The notes below the pieces were generated by a model that worked only from the letters and a program-made list of their open reading frames with translations, did not search any database and had not been told where the DNA came from. Both the position numbers and the translations under genes were made by a program. A stretch of 64,000 bases of DNA from Rhodanobacter denitrificans (lineage in GTDB: Bacteria > Pseudomonadota > Gammaproteobacteria > Xanthomonadales > Rhodanobacteraceae): contig QFPO01000014.1 of the NCBI GenBank assembly GCA_003241385.1, forward strand, positions 88,733-152,732, written 5' to 3'. Of the stretch, positions 7,937 to 16,716 are shown one piece after another (positions within the stretch are counted from its first letter, which is position 1; each line of letters begins with the position of its first letter).

Positions 7937-9541
7937 ATGACCGACCACGTCAGCGAAATGCGCCGGCGGCGCACGTTCGCGATCATTTCCCATCCCGACG
8001 CGGGCAAGACCACGCTGACCGAGAAGCTGCTGCTGTTCGGCGGCGCGATCCAGATGGCCGGCAGCGTCAAGTCGCGCAAGGCCGCGCGCCATGCGACCTC
8101 GGACTGGATGGCGCTCGAGAAGGAGCGCGGCATCTCGGTGACCAGCTCGGTCATGCAGTTCCCGTACGCCGAGCGCATCGTCAACCTGCTCGACACGCCC
8201 GGCCATGCCGACTTCTCCGAAGACACCTACCGCGTGCTGACCGCGGTCGACTCGGCGCTGATGGTGATCGACTGCGCCAAGGGCGTGGAGGAGCGCACGA
8301 TCAAGCTGATGGAGGTGTGCCGGCTGCGCGACACGCCGATCATGACCTTCATCAACAAGCTCGACCGCGAGGGCCGCTCGCCGATCGAGCTGCTCGACGA
8401 GGTCGAGTCGGTGCTCGGCATCCGCTGCGCGCCGGTGACCTGGCCGATCGGCATGGGCTCGCGCCTCAAGGGCGTCTACCACCTGCTGCTCGACGAGGTG
8501 CACATCTTCGAGCCGGGCCGCAACTTCACGCGGCAGGACTCGACGATCTTCCAGGGCCTGGACGCGCCGGGCCTGGCCGAGCGGATCGGCGCGGAGGCCT
8601 ACCGCGAGCTGCGCGACGAGCTCGAGCTCGTGCTCGGCGCCTCGCATCCGTTCGATCTGGAGGCGTACCGGTCCGGCCAGCAGACGCCGGTGTTCTTCGG
8701 CTCGGCCGTCAACAACTTCGGCGTGCAGCTGCTGCTGGACTTCTTCGTCGAGCACGCGCCGCCGCCGCAGGCGCGCGCGACGACGACGCGCACCGTACGG
8801 CCCGACGAGGCGAAGCTCTCGGGCTTCGTGTTCAAGATCCAGGCCAACATGGATCCGCAGCATCGCGACCGCGTCGCCTTCATGCGGATCTGCTCGGGCA
8901 CGTTCAGCGGCGGCATGAAGGCGTTCCACACGCGCACCGGCAAGGAGATGAAGCTCGCCAATGCGCTGACGTTCATGGCCTCGGACCGCGAGATCGTCGA
9001 GCAGGCGTTCGCCGGCGACGTGATCGGCATCCACAACCACGGCACGATCGCGATCGGCGACACGTTCACCGAGGGCGAGCCGCTCGCGTTCACCGGCATC
9101 CCGAACTTCGCGCCGGAGCTGTTCCGCCGCGCGCGGCTCAAGGATCCGCTCAAGATCAAGCAACTGCAGAAGGGGCTGGCCCAGCTCTCCGAAGAAGGCG
9201 CGACGCAGTTCTTCCGGCCGCTGATGTCCAACGACCTGATCCTCGGCGCGGTCGGCGTGCTGCAGTTCGACGTGGTCGCCTATCGCCTGCGCGACGAGTA
9301 CGGCGTCGAGTCCGGTTTCGAGGCGGTCGGCGTCACGACCGCGCGCTGGATCCACTGCGACGATCCGAAGAAGCTCGAGGAATTCCGCGAGCGCAATGCG
9401 ACGAATCTGGCACTCGACGCGGCCGGCGAGCTGGTCTATCTGGCGCCTTCGCGCGTCAACCTGCAGCTGACCCAGGAGCGCTGGCCGAGCGTGCGCTTCG
9501 CCGCGACGCGCGAACACGCGGCCTCGACGCCGGCGGTCTGA
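7937..9541 (+). CDS. prfC: peptide chain release factor 3
   Basis: RF3 is a translational GTPase that recycles RF1 and RF2 from the ribosome after termination. The 534 residues match the family length. G-domain motifs: HPDAGKTT (G1, residues 19-26), DTPGH (G3, 86-90) and NKLD (G4, 140-143), followed by the beta-barrel domains and the RF3-specific C-terminal domain. It is the first gene of an operon with roxA (four bases downstream) and the GNAT gene. Assignment to RF3 rather than EF-G rests on the RRRTFAIISHPDAGKTT start and the overall length. Confidence 0.97.
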   Translation: MTDHVSEMRRRRTFAIISHPDAGKTTLTEKLLLFGGAIQMAGSVKSRKAARHATSDWMALEKERGISVTSSVMQFPYAERIVNLLDTPGHADFSEDTYRVLTAVDSALMVIDCAKGVEERTIKLMEVCRLRDTPIMTFINKLDREGRSPIELLDEVESVLGIRCAPVTWPIGMGSRLKGVYHLLLDEVHIFEPGRNFTRQDSTIFQGLDAPGLAERIGAEAYRELRDELELVLGASHPFDLEAYRSGQQTPVFFGSAVNNFGVQLLLDFFVEHAPPPQARATTTRTVRPDEAKLSGFVFKIQANMDPQHRDRVAFMRICSGTFSGGMKAFHTRTGKEMKLANALTFMASDREIVEQAFAGDVIGIHNHGTIAIGDTFTEGEPLAFTGIPNFAPELFRRARLKDPLKIKQLQKGLAQLSEEGATQFFRPLMSNDLILGAVGVLQFDVVAYRLRDEYGVESGFEAVGVTTARWIHCDDPKKLEEFRERNATNLALDAAGELVYLAPSRVNLQLTQERWPSVRFAATREHAASTPAV

Positions 9542-9545
9542 TGCG

Positions 9546-10796
9546 ATGAAGACGCCGCGCCGTCCCGCCATCCGTCCGACGTCGCGCCCGCGCGCGGCGA
9601 ACGCCGCGCCACCGATCGAGATCGACGCGCGCCGCCTGCCGCCGCTCGGCATGCCGGCGGCGCGCTTCCTGGCCGACTACTGGCAGCGAAGGCCGTTGCT
9701 GATCCGCAGCGCATTCGCGGACTTCGCCAGTCCGATCACGCCCGAGGACCTCGCCGGCCTGGCCTGCGAGGAGCTCGCCTTGTCGCGCCTGGTCACGCAC
9801 GAGCGCCGGCGCGACCGCTGGACGCTGCGCAGCGGCCCGTTCGAGGAGACCGACTTCACGTCGCTGCCGACGTCCGACTGGACGCTGCTGGTGCAGGACG
9901 TCGACAAGTGGGACGCCGACGTCGCCGCGCTGCTGCCGCATTTCGATTTCCTGCCGAACTGGCGCGTCGACGACGTCATGGTCAGCTACGCGGCCGACGG
10001 CGGCTCGGTCGGCGCGCACGTGGACCAGTACGACGTGTTCCTGCTGCAGGGCATCGGCCGCCGCCGCTGGCAGATCAGCACCGATCCGGCCGCATCGCTC
10101 GCATTCCGCGACGATACCGAGCTCAAGCTGCTGCAGCGCTTCGAGGCCACGCACGAATGGCTGCTCGAGCCGGGCGACATGCTCTATCTGCCGCCCGGCG
10201 TACCGCATCACGGCGTCGCTGAGGGGCCGTGCCTGACACTGTCGATCGGCATGCGCGCGCCGTCGCGCGCCGAGCTGATCGTCGATCACGCCGAGTTCGT
10301 CGCCGAACGGCTCGCCGAATCGGACCGTTACGGCGACGCCGGCATGGCGCCGGCGCGCAGGCCCGGCGAGATCGACCCGGCCACGATCGAACGGCTCGCC
10401 GGCCTGCTCGGCGGCACCGCGACGACCGGTCCCGACGGCATCGCCGCCTGGTTCGTCGGCTTCATCACGCGCTATCGCAGCGCGCAGTGGGTCGCGCCGC
10501 GGCCACGGCCGCTCGACGCCGCGGCGTTCGAGCGGCAGCTGACGCGCGGCGATGCGCTGCTGCGCAATCCGTGGTCGCGCTGCGCCTGGGTCGCCGACGG
10601 CCGGCAGACCCTGCTCGGCGTCGCCGGCAGCACGCACCGCTGCTCGCGCATGCTGGCGCAGCGCCTGTGCGCGCAGGCCGAGCTGACCGCCGCCGAGGTT
10701 CAGGCGCTGGCACCGGCCGATCGCGCGGTCGTGCTCGCGCTCGTCAACGCCGGCCACTACGCTCTGCTCGGACGCCGCACCCGGAGCCGCCGATGA
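9546..10796 (+). CDS. roxA: ribosomal oxygenase, cupin (JmjC-like) arginine hydroxylase
   Basis: A 2-oxoglutarate and Fe(II)-dependent oxygenase of the RoxA/YcfD family, which hydroxylates an arginine of ribosomal protein L16 in E. coli. The 416 residues have the N-terminal W-Q-R-R-P-L-L-I motif (about residue 45), the metal-binding H-V-D (about residue 158) and a distal histidine in P-P-G-V-P-H-H (about 221), followed by the RoxA dimerisation and winged-helix region. It starts four bases after prfC and overlaps the next gene by ATGA, so the three are translationally coupled. Placement with RF3 supports the ribosome-modification role. Confidence 0.88.
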   Translation: MKTPRRPAIRPTSRPRAANAAPPIEIDARRLPPLGMPAARFLADYWQRRPLLIRSAFADFASPITPEDLAGLACEELALSRLVTHERRRDRWTLRSGPFEETDFTSLPTSDWTLLVQDVDKWDADVAALLPHFDFLPNWRVDDVMVSYAADGGSVGAHVDQYDVFLLQGIGRRRWQISTDPAASLAFRDDTELKLLQRFEATHEWLLEPGDMLYLPPGVPHHGVAEGPCLTLSIGMRAPSRAELIVDHAEFVAERLAESDRYGDAGMAPARRPGEIDPATIERLAGLLGGTATTGPDGIAAWFVGFITRYRSAQWVAPRPRPLDAAAFERQLTRGDALLRNPWSRCAWVADGRQTLLGVAGSTHRCSRMLAQRLCAQAELTAAEVQALAPADRAVVLALVNAGHYALLGRRTRSRR

Positions 10797-11749
10797 TCGA
10801 TACGCACTTTCGCGTCGAACCCGCCGCCTGGCAGCAGGACCTCGCCGCGCTGCGCGCGGTCCGCGAGGAGGTCTTCATCGTCGAGCAGAACGTACCGGCC
10901 GAGGAGGAATGGGACGCGCTCGATCCGCAGTGCTACCACGTGCTCGCGCGCGACGAGGCCGACCGGCCGATCGGCACCGGCCGGCTGACGCCGGACCGCC
11001 ACATCGGTCGCATCGCCGTACTGCGCGACTGGCGCGGCCGCGGCGTCGGCGCGGCGATCATGCGCGTGCTGATCGAACGTGCGCGCGAGCGCGGCGATCG
11101 CGAGGTCGAGCTGCACGCGCAGGACCATGCGATCGCGTTCTACGAATCGCTCGGCTTCGCGGTCGAAGGCGAAGGCTTTCTCGAATGCGAGATTCCGCAT
11201 CACCGCATGCGGCTGTCGCTGGCACCGGTCGAGCGCCGCGCCGCACCGGTGCTCGCCTCGACGCCCGAGCCACGCGTGTACGATTGCAACGAGCGCGGTG
11301 ACACGCTCGAGGCGATCCGCGACCTGCTCGCCGTCGCGCGCCACGAGCTGGCGATCCTGACCCGCGATCTCGATCCGCAGCTGCTCGACCAGCCCGACGT
11401 GCTCGATGCGATCAAGCGCATCGCGCTGTCCGGGCCACATGCGCGGATTCGCATCGTGATCCAGGATCCAGCGGTTCCGATGGCCGACGGTCATCGTCTG
11501 ATCGCGCTGGCACAGCGGCTGCCGAGCACGATCACGCTGCGCACGCCGGTCGAGGACATCGACCGCCAGCTGGCCGCCGCGTTCGTGCTCAACGATGCGC
11601 GCGGCTATCTGTACCGGCCGCTGGCGAGCCGCTACGAAGGCGAAGGCAACCGCTACGCGCCGGGCCGCCACGCGCAGCTGGCGACGCAGTTCGACGCACT
11701 CTGGGAACGCAGCGTGCCGGCCGCCGAGCTGCGCCGCCTGTCGCTGTAG
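10793..11749 (+). CDS. GNAT acetyltransferase with C-terminal DUF7931-like domain
   Basis: A 318-residue two-domain protein. Residues 1-145 are a GNAT acetyltransferase with the acetyl-CoA site R-D-W-R-G-R-G-V-G-A-A (about 78-90) and the H-A-Q-D-H-A-I-A-F-Y-E-S-L-G-F motif. Residues about 160-318 form a second domain that resembles the uncharacterised DUF7931 type often fused to GNATs in Lysobacterales: acidic start, L-A-I-L-T-R-D-L-D-P, then Y-R-P-L and a histidine-rich end. Its ATG overlaps the roxA stop (ATGA). A translation-related substrate such as a ribosomal protein is a context-based guess. Confidence 0.8.
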   Translation: MIDTHFRVEPAAWQQDLAALRAVREEVFIVEQNVPAEEEWDALDPQCYHVLARDEADRPIGTGRLTPDRHIGRIAVLRDWRGRGVGAAIMRVLIERARERGDREVELHAQDHAIAFYESLGFAVEGEGFLECEIPHHRMRLSLAPVERRAAPVLASTPEPRVYDCNERGDTLEAIRDLLAVARHELAILTRDLDPQLLDQPDVLDAIKRIALSGPHARIRIVIQDPAVPMADGHRLIALAQRLPSTITLRTPVEDIDRQLAAAFVLNDARGYLYRPLASRYEGEGNRYAPGRHAQLATQFDALWERSVPAAELRRLSL

Positions 11750-11823
11750 CGCCTATCCCGGCCGCGACACGTCCCGTGCGAACCGCCGGGTCTTCCGGCA
11801 TCGAACACGGCGCACCGATCCGC

Positions 11824-11853
11824 GCACTCGGCCGCCGCCGGGCGGCCGAGTGC
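11824..11853. terminator. bidirectional hairpin between convergent genes
   Basis: Perfect 13-base stem GCACTCGGCCGCC / GGCGGCCGAGTGC with a 4-base loop, between the ends of the GNAT gene (+) and the protease gene (-). No T run is present on either side. Confidence 0.55.
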
Positions 11854-11862
11854 CTTGCCGGC

Positions 11863-14800
11863 TCAGCGGCAGACCGGAGCGGCGCCCTCGAAATCGTCGG
11901 CGAATACGCGGTCGGCCGGCGCGCCGACGACGTCGACGTCGACGCTCGAGCTGTTGTTCGACGTCGACGGATCGGGCGTCTGCGCCGAGATCGTCGCGAC
12001 GTTGGTCAGCATGCCGGCCTGGTCCGGCGCCCGCACCGTGATCACGATCACGCCAGGCGCGGCCGACTCGGGGGTGCACGCGAGCGAGCCGGACTCGAGG
12101 CGGCACGACCAGTCCGGCGCGCGGACTTCGGCGACGCACAGGCCCGCCGGCAGCGTGTCGACCACCTCGACATCGCTCGCGCTGGCGATCGGGCCGGCGG
12201 CGACGAGCTGGTACTCGAAGGTCTCGCCGACGCCGATGCTGGCGACGCTCGCGGTCTTGACGATCGACAGGTCGACCGGCGCGACGACCTCGATCGTCGT
12301 GCTGGCGCTGTTGTCGGCCGGCGTCGGATCGGCCTCGTTCGCGCTGACGGTCGCGGCATTGACGACCGTTGCGGCCACCGACGGCGCCGGCGCGGTGATC
12401 GCGATCGGCGTGGCATCGGCGCCCGCCGCCAGCGAAGGTAGCGTGCAGGTCACGGTCTGGCCGGCGATCTGGCAGGTCCAGCCGATGCCGCTGGCGGTCG
12501 CCGGCACGGTGCCGGCCGGCAGCGTGTCGACGACGGTGACGCCGGTCGCCGCCGCCGGACCCGCGTTCGACGCGAGCAGGCTCCAGACCAGCGTGCTGCC
12601 GGCCGGCGCGGTCGGCGCCGCGCTCTTGCGCAGCGACAGATCGGCGGTGCTGCCGGTCTGGGCCTGCAGCGCGCCGGTCGCGACCAGCGCATAGGGCTGG
12701 CTGCCGCCCATGACGACGCCGACGCCGCGCACGCGCACGGTGTAGGTGCCGGCCTCCGGCGTCGCCAGGCGGATCTGATGGACGACGTTGCGATCGTCGT
12801 AGCCGGTGGTCGCGGTGCTCTGGGTCGGGTTCGGCGTGCCGCTCGTCGGCAGCTTCTGTGTCCAGACCTCGCCGCTCGGCGTCTGCACCTCCAGCCGCAG
12901 CCGGTTGACGATGTGCGGCGTCGCGTTGACGGCGGCCGGATAGTCGCCCCAGACCAGGGTGATCTTCAGCGGTTCGCCGCCCTGCACGTCCAGCGTGTAG
13001 CTGTCGACCGCACCGGTCGTCAGGCCGGCCGCGGCGTCCTCGAGCCAGAGCCGGCGCACGTCGCCGCTGAAGTACAGCACGTCGTCCAGGTGCATGCGGC
13101 CCCAGCCTTCGGTGATGTTCGGCGTCGCGACCGTCCCGCTGGTGCCGGTCATGTCGCGCGCGCCGTTGATCGCCAGCGCCTTGACCAGGGCGGCCGACGG
13201 CGCGGCGATCGCGTCGCCGTCGTCGGCCGCACCGCCCGGATAGTAGCCGCGGCCCAGATACTCGCGGATCAGCGCGACCAGGCCGGCCGCGGTCGGCGTC
13301 GCCATCGAGGTGCCGCTCATCGTGCAGGTGCCGCAGGTCGAAGACGGCGGCGTGCCGCCCGAGGCCGAGGACACGATGCCGTCGCCCTGCGCCATGATGT
13401 CGGGCTTGATGCGGCCGTCGATCGTCGGGCCACGCGAGGAGAACGCCGCGACGTTCTCCCCGGCAGTGCCGGCACCCGAGGCGCCGACCGTCAGCGGACT
13501 CTTGGCCAGGCCCGGCGTGCCGATCTGCTTGTTGGTGTTCGCGCAGCACTGGCCGTCGTTGCCGGCGGCGATCGCGACGATCAGGTCCGGATGGTCCCAG
13601 GAGACGCGGTCGGCGTCGCGCGCGAACTCGTCGTACGGCAGCGTGCAGCCGGACTGGCAGATGAAGCCGAGGAAGCAGCAGCCGCCGCCCCAGGAATTGG
13701 AGTGGATGCGCGCACCGTTGAGATACGCGGTCTCGGCGGCGTGGTAGATCGTGCCGTTGAGCGAGTTCAGATAATCCAGGCTTTCGCCCATCTCCTGCGC
13801 GATCAGCTTGGCGCCGGGCGCGGTGCCGTCGAGATTGCCGGGCGTGCCGCTGAACGTGCCGGCCGCGCAGTCGACCGTATTGGCGAAGTTGTTGCCGGTG
13901 ATCGAGCCGGCGACGTGCGTGCCGTGGCCGGCGCCGGTGCTCGCATTGCAGGCGGCGTCGCCGGACGCGTCGCCGGTCGCCGACCACTTGTAGTACAGCG
14001 CCAGCTTGCGCTGCTGGAAGTTCGGCGTGCCGGGCGCGCAGCTCTGGCCGGTCGCGCAGTTGCTGATCGGCGGCGTGCCGAGCGCCGGATCGCGGAACGC
14101 GCAATGGCCGTAGTCCACGCCCGAATCGAGCACGCCGATGATCTGGCCGCAACCGAACAGGCCCTGGTCGAACACCGGCCGCTGGTTCTGCACGCCGCTC
14201 TGGTGCAGCCAGCCGGCGCGTGCGTTGAGATAGCTCATCTGCTTGCGCAGCGAGACCGACGCGACCTCGGCGCGCGGCGCGATCGCGAGCACGACCGACT
14301 CCAGCCGCGCCCCCTCCACGCTCAGCACGATGCGCTTGTCCGGTGCGCTGGTGATCGCGAACGCATGCGCGACGCCGTCGATCGCCTGCAGCGCGGCGAG
14401 CGTCGCGTCGACGTCGGCCCCGGCGTTGAGGCCGACGCTGACCGGCAGCGCCGGCGGCCGCGCCGCCGCGTCGATCAGCCACTGCGTCAGGCCGCTGTCG
14501 ATCTTCCACTGCGGCGCCATCGCGCCGATCCAGACCGCGCTGGCGACGCGGCTCTGCGGCGTCTGTCCGGCCGGCAGGCGCACGCGATAGGCGTGGTGCG
14601 GCAGGTAGTCGAGCACCTCGGCGCCGATCGCGCTCAGGCGCTCGCGCTCGGCGCGGCCCGGCACGCTCGCGAACTTGACGACCCAGTACGACCAGGCGCC
14701 GGCGTCGGTGCGTCCGGCGACGCCGGCGAGCACGCCGAGGCCCGGCGCCGCGCGCGGCGTGCAGACGTCGAAGACGCCGCTGTCGAACGACAGTTCGCAG

Positions 14801-14877
14801 CGTTCTTCGGCATGGAGGGCACTGGCGAGCGCCAGCGTCGAACACAACGTCGCGACACGGAACAAGGCCGATGGCAT
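11863..14877 (-). CDS. secreted S8 subtilisin-like protease with DUF11 repeats
   Basis: A 1004-residue exported serine protease. Signal peptide at 1-22 (ending ALHAEE), an N-terminal propeptide-like region, then the S8 domain with Asp in VLDSGVDYGH (about 252), His in GHGTHVAG (about 318) and Ser in SGTSMATP (about 520). A beta-rich P/proprotein-like region follows, then three DUF11/Ig-like repeats of the type D-L-S-(L/I)-x-K-(S/T)-A ... V-V-D-T-L-P-A-G. The last residues are DRVFADDFEGAAPVCR, matching the tail motif of two other secreted proteins in this window. The ATG at 14877 is chosen because it begins the signal peptide and follows GGGGAAG; a longer frame upstream lacks such features. 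Confidence 0.92.
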   Translation of the reverse strand: MPSALFRVATLCSTLALASALHAEERCELSFDSGVFDVCTPRAAPGLGVLAGVAGRTDAGAWSYWVVKFASVPGRAERERLSAIGAEVLDYLPHHAYRVRLPAGQTPQSRVASAVWIGAMAPQWKIDSGLTQWLIDAAARPPALPVSVGLNAGADVDATLAALQAIDGVAHAFAITSAPDKRIVLSVEGARLESVVLAIAPRAEVASVSLRKQMSYLNARAGWLHQSGVQNQRPVFDQGLFGCGQIIGVLDSGVDYGHCAFRDPALGTPPISNCATGQSCAPGTPNFQQRKLALYYKWSATGDASGDAACNASTGAGHGTHVAGSITGNNFANTVDCAAGTFSGTPGNLDGTAPGAKLIAQEMGESLDYLNSLNGTIYHAAETAYLNGARIHSNSWGGGCCFLGFICQSGCTLPYDEFARDADRVSWDHPDLIVAIAAGNDGQCCANTNKQIGTPGLAKSPLTVGASGAGTAGENVAAFSSRGPTIDGRIKPDIMAQGDGIVSSASGGTPPSSTCGTCTMSGTSMATPTAAGLVALIREYLGRGYYPGGAADDGDAIAAPSAALVKALAINGARDMTGTSGTVATPNITEGWGRMHLDDVLYFSGDVRRLWLEDAAAGLTTGAVDSYTLDVQGGEPLKITLVWGDYPAAVNATPHIVNRLRLEVQTPSGEVWTQKLPTSGTPNPTQSTATTGYDDRNVVHQIRLATPEAGTYTVRVRGVGVVMGGSQPYALVATGALQAQTGSTADLSLRKSAAPTAPAGSTLVWSLLASNAGPAAATGVTVVDTLPAGTVPATASGIGWTCQIAGQTVTCTLPSLAAGADATPIAITAPAPSVAATVVNAATVSANEADPTPADNSASTTIEVVAPVDLSIVKTASVASIGVGETFEYQLVAAGPIASASDVEVVDTLPAGLCVAEVRAPDWSCRLESGSLACTPESAAPGVIVITVRAPDQAGMLTNVATISAQTPDPSTSNNSSSVDVDVVGAPADRVFADDFEGAAPVCR

Positions 14878-15054
14878 CTGAAGACTTCCCCGTACGTTCC
14901 CCGAACGAGCCGTCCCGGCGGCGCCGACGATGCGACGCGACGGACGGCGGATCGGCGCCCGCCCATCCCCGTCACGCGGCGCGCCTCGGGCCGATGCTAG
15001 CAAACCGCTCCGCCGCGGGACGCGCCGGCGGTCACGCGCGGTCGCGCCGGAGGC

Positions 15055-16188
15055 TCAGGCCAGGACCGCGATGCGCCGGCGTACCGGGTCGGTCAGCGCG
15101 CGCAGCCGGGCGATCTCCTCGGCCGAGAACGGCAGCGGATAGTCCGGCTCGCTGAGCCGCGGTGCATGCCGGGCGACGCGGCGCCCGATCTCGGCCTCGT
15201 CGAGGCCGACGTGCCGGCCGATGCGGCGCAGGCCGTCCTCGGGATGCGCGCACAGCGCCTCGTAGCCGACCCAAAGACAGGCCTCGCGCAATGCAGGATC
15301 GGCGTCGAGGCGGTCGAGCGCATGGCCGTACTGCATCGCCCACTGCCGCGCGTAGCCCCCGGCGACACGGCCCTGCGCGAAACAGTCGGCAATCGCCTGC
15401 GTCGCCGCCGCATCACCGACGTTCAAGGCCTGCTTGCCGGGCCCGAACTCGACGTGGCCGGCGCGCAGCAGATGCCGCCCGACCTCCGGATCCTCGGCGG
15501 ACAGCTGCGTGAACAGGCGGTCCTGCTTGAGCAGCGAGGCGACCTGCGCGACCGGATCGCGCACCGGCACGATGAAGCGCGCCTGCGGATAGCGCCGCGC
15601 CAGATAGCCCAGCCGCGGCAGCTGCTCGTTGGCCTTGGCCAGATAGCGCTGCGCGCCGCGCACCGCGATCAGCTTGCGCATGTGCGCGTCGAGGAAGCGA
15701 TCGAACGCGGCGTGGTCGACCTCGGCCGCGATCACCTGGTCGACCGCCGAATCGTGGCGCCCCGGAAAGAAGTGCATCCAGAACACTTCCTCGAACGCCT
15801 CGGGACTGTCCGGTCCGACCAGCAGCCGGTCGCGGTGCGCGCGCTCACGCGGCGGCCGTTTCGGCAGCGGCAGCCGCGCATGCAAGTGGTTCCACCAGTA
15901 CGGCGTCCACAGCCACGGATAGTCGCTGTAGCGATGCGTCGCGAACGTCGCGCCGTCGGCCAGGAACTCGAGCAGCACCGTGCTGCCGGCGCGCGCCATG
16001 CCGCAGATCCAGACCGGACGCGCGGTATCGACCGCGGCCAGCCGCTCGCTGAGCACGCGCGTCTCCAGGTCGGCCAGACGCCGCATCAGGCGCGGATGCC
16101 GCGCGATCCACGCGGCCGGGCGACGCTGCGAGAACGGGACGTGATGGACGCGCACGGGTCGAGGCGGCTGCGGGCGGCGTGCGAGCAT
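15055..16188 (-). CDS. sulfotransferase family protein
   Basis: A 377-residue PAPS-type sulfotransferase. The 5'-phosphosulfate loop reads V-W-I-C-G-M-A-R-A-G-S-T (about residues 60-72), and the 3'-phosphate binding segment F-I-V-P-V-R-D-P (about 205) leads into a helix. The acceptor is unknown; such enzymes in this group may sulfate lipids, glycans or peptides. The ATG at 16188 is the last one before the conserved domain. Upstream open frame to about 16389 is arginine/proline-rich and probably noncoding. The gene stands alone, 170 bases downstream of the protease start, and its promoter side faces the AlkP cluster. Confidence 0.82.
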   Translation of the reverse strand: MLARRPQPPRPVRVHHVPFSQRRPAAWIARHPRLMRRLADLETRVLSERLAAVDTARPVWICGMARAGSTVLLEFLADGATFATHRYSDYPWLWTPYWWNHLHARLPLPKRPPRERAHRDRLLVGPDSPEAFEEVFWMHFFPGRHDSAVDQVIAAEVDHAAFDRFLDAHMRKLIAVRGAQRYLAKANEQLPRLGYLARRYPQARFIVPVRDPVAQVASLLKQDRLFTQLSAEDPEVGRHLLRAGHVEFGPGKQALNVGDAAATQAIADCFAQGRVAGGYARQWAMQYGHALDRLDADPALREACLWVGYEALCAHPEDGLRRIGRHVGLDEAEIGRRVARHAPRLSEPDYPLPFSAEEIARLRALTDPVRRRIAVLA

Positions 16189-16415
16189 AGCAGTGCGGCC
16201 TTCGCCGGCCGCATCGCGACCGCTTCGGTGGTGTCGACCGGGAAGGCCGCGCGATCGCGCGCCCCCCGCGGCCTGCTGCAACGGCGACCGGCCACGCGCG
16301 CCGACGCGGGCTGCGCGCGGCGACCCGCGCTCGACCCGCGAGATGATCGCCGCCTCGACGGCACTTGCGCTCGCGACGGCGCGTCGCATCGCCGCGGCCG
16401 TGCGGGCGTGCCTGC

Positions 16416-16421
16416 TAGAAT
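16416..16421 (+). promoter_or_regulatory. -10 element TAGAAT before the 16450 operon
   Basis: TAGAAT with the same GC-rich downstream context (CGCGGGCCC) as the prfC and sdaA promoters. It would give a leader of about 22 bases. No good -35 is visible. Confidence 0.4.
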
Positions 16422-16449
16422 CGCGGGCCCTTCACCGCGATGTCCGCCG

Positions 16450-16716
16450 ATGACGATCCTCTCCGCACCGCGTGCCCGGCTTCGCAGCGTCCGGCTCGGC
16501 ACCCTCGTGTCGACGCTGATGCTGATGGCGCTCGGCTGTCAGGACGCGCTGGCCTACATCGGCCCCGGCGCCGGCGTCAGCTTCCTCGGATCGCTGTGGG
16601 CGATCCTGGTCGGCATCGTGCTGGCGCTGGCGGCGATCCTGTTCTGGCCGATCCGCTGGCTGCTGCGTCGCGCGCGCCGGCGCACGCCGCCCGGCGGCGG
16701 AACGCCGGGTGATTGA
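16450..16716 (+). CDS. small membrane protein with YIGPGAG motif
   Basis: An 88-residue protein with an N-terminal hydrophobic export segment (about 17-37, ending A-L-A), the motif A-Y-I-G-P-G-A-G-V-S, one further transmembrane helix (about 48-70, ending F-W-P-I-R-W-L-L-R) and a basic, glycine/proline-rich cytoplasmic tail. Small YIGPGAG proteins recur beside AlkP-superfamily genes, but I know of no assigned function. Its stop overlaps the next start by eight bases, so the two are coupled. The cysteine before the cleavage region could alternatively be a lipobox, though the spacing is poor. Confidence 0.7.
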   Translation: MTILSAPRARLRSVRLGTLVSTLMLMALGCQDALAYIGPGAGVSFLGSLWAILVGIVLALAAILFWPIRWLLRRARRRTPPGGGTPGD

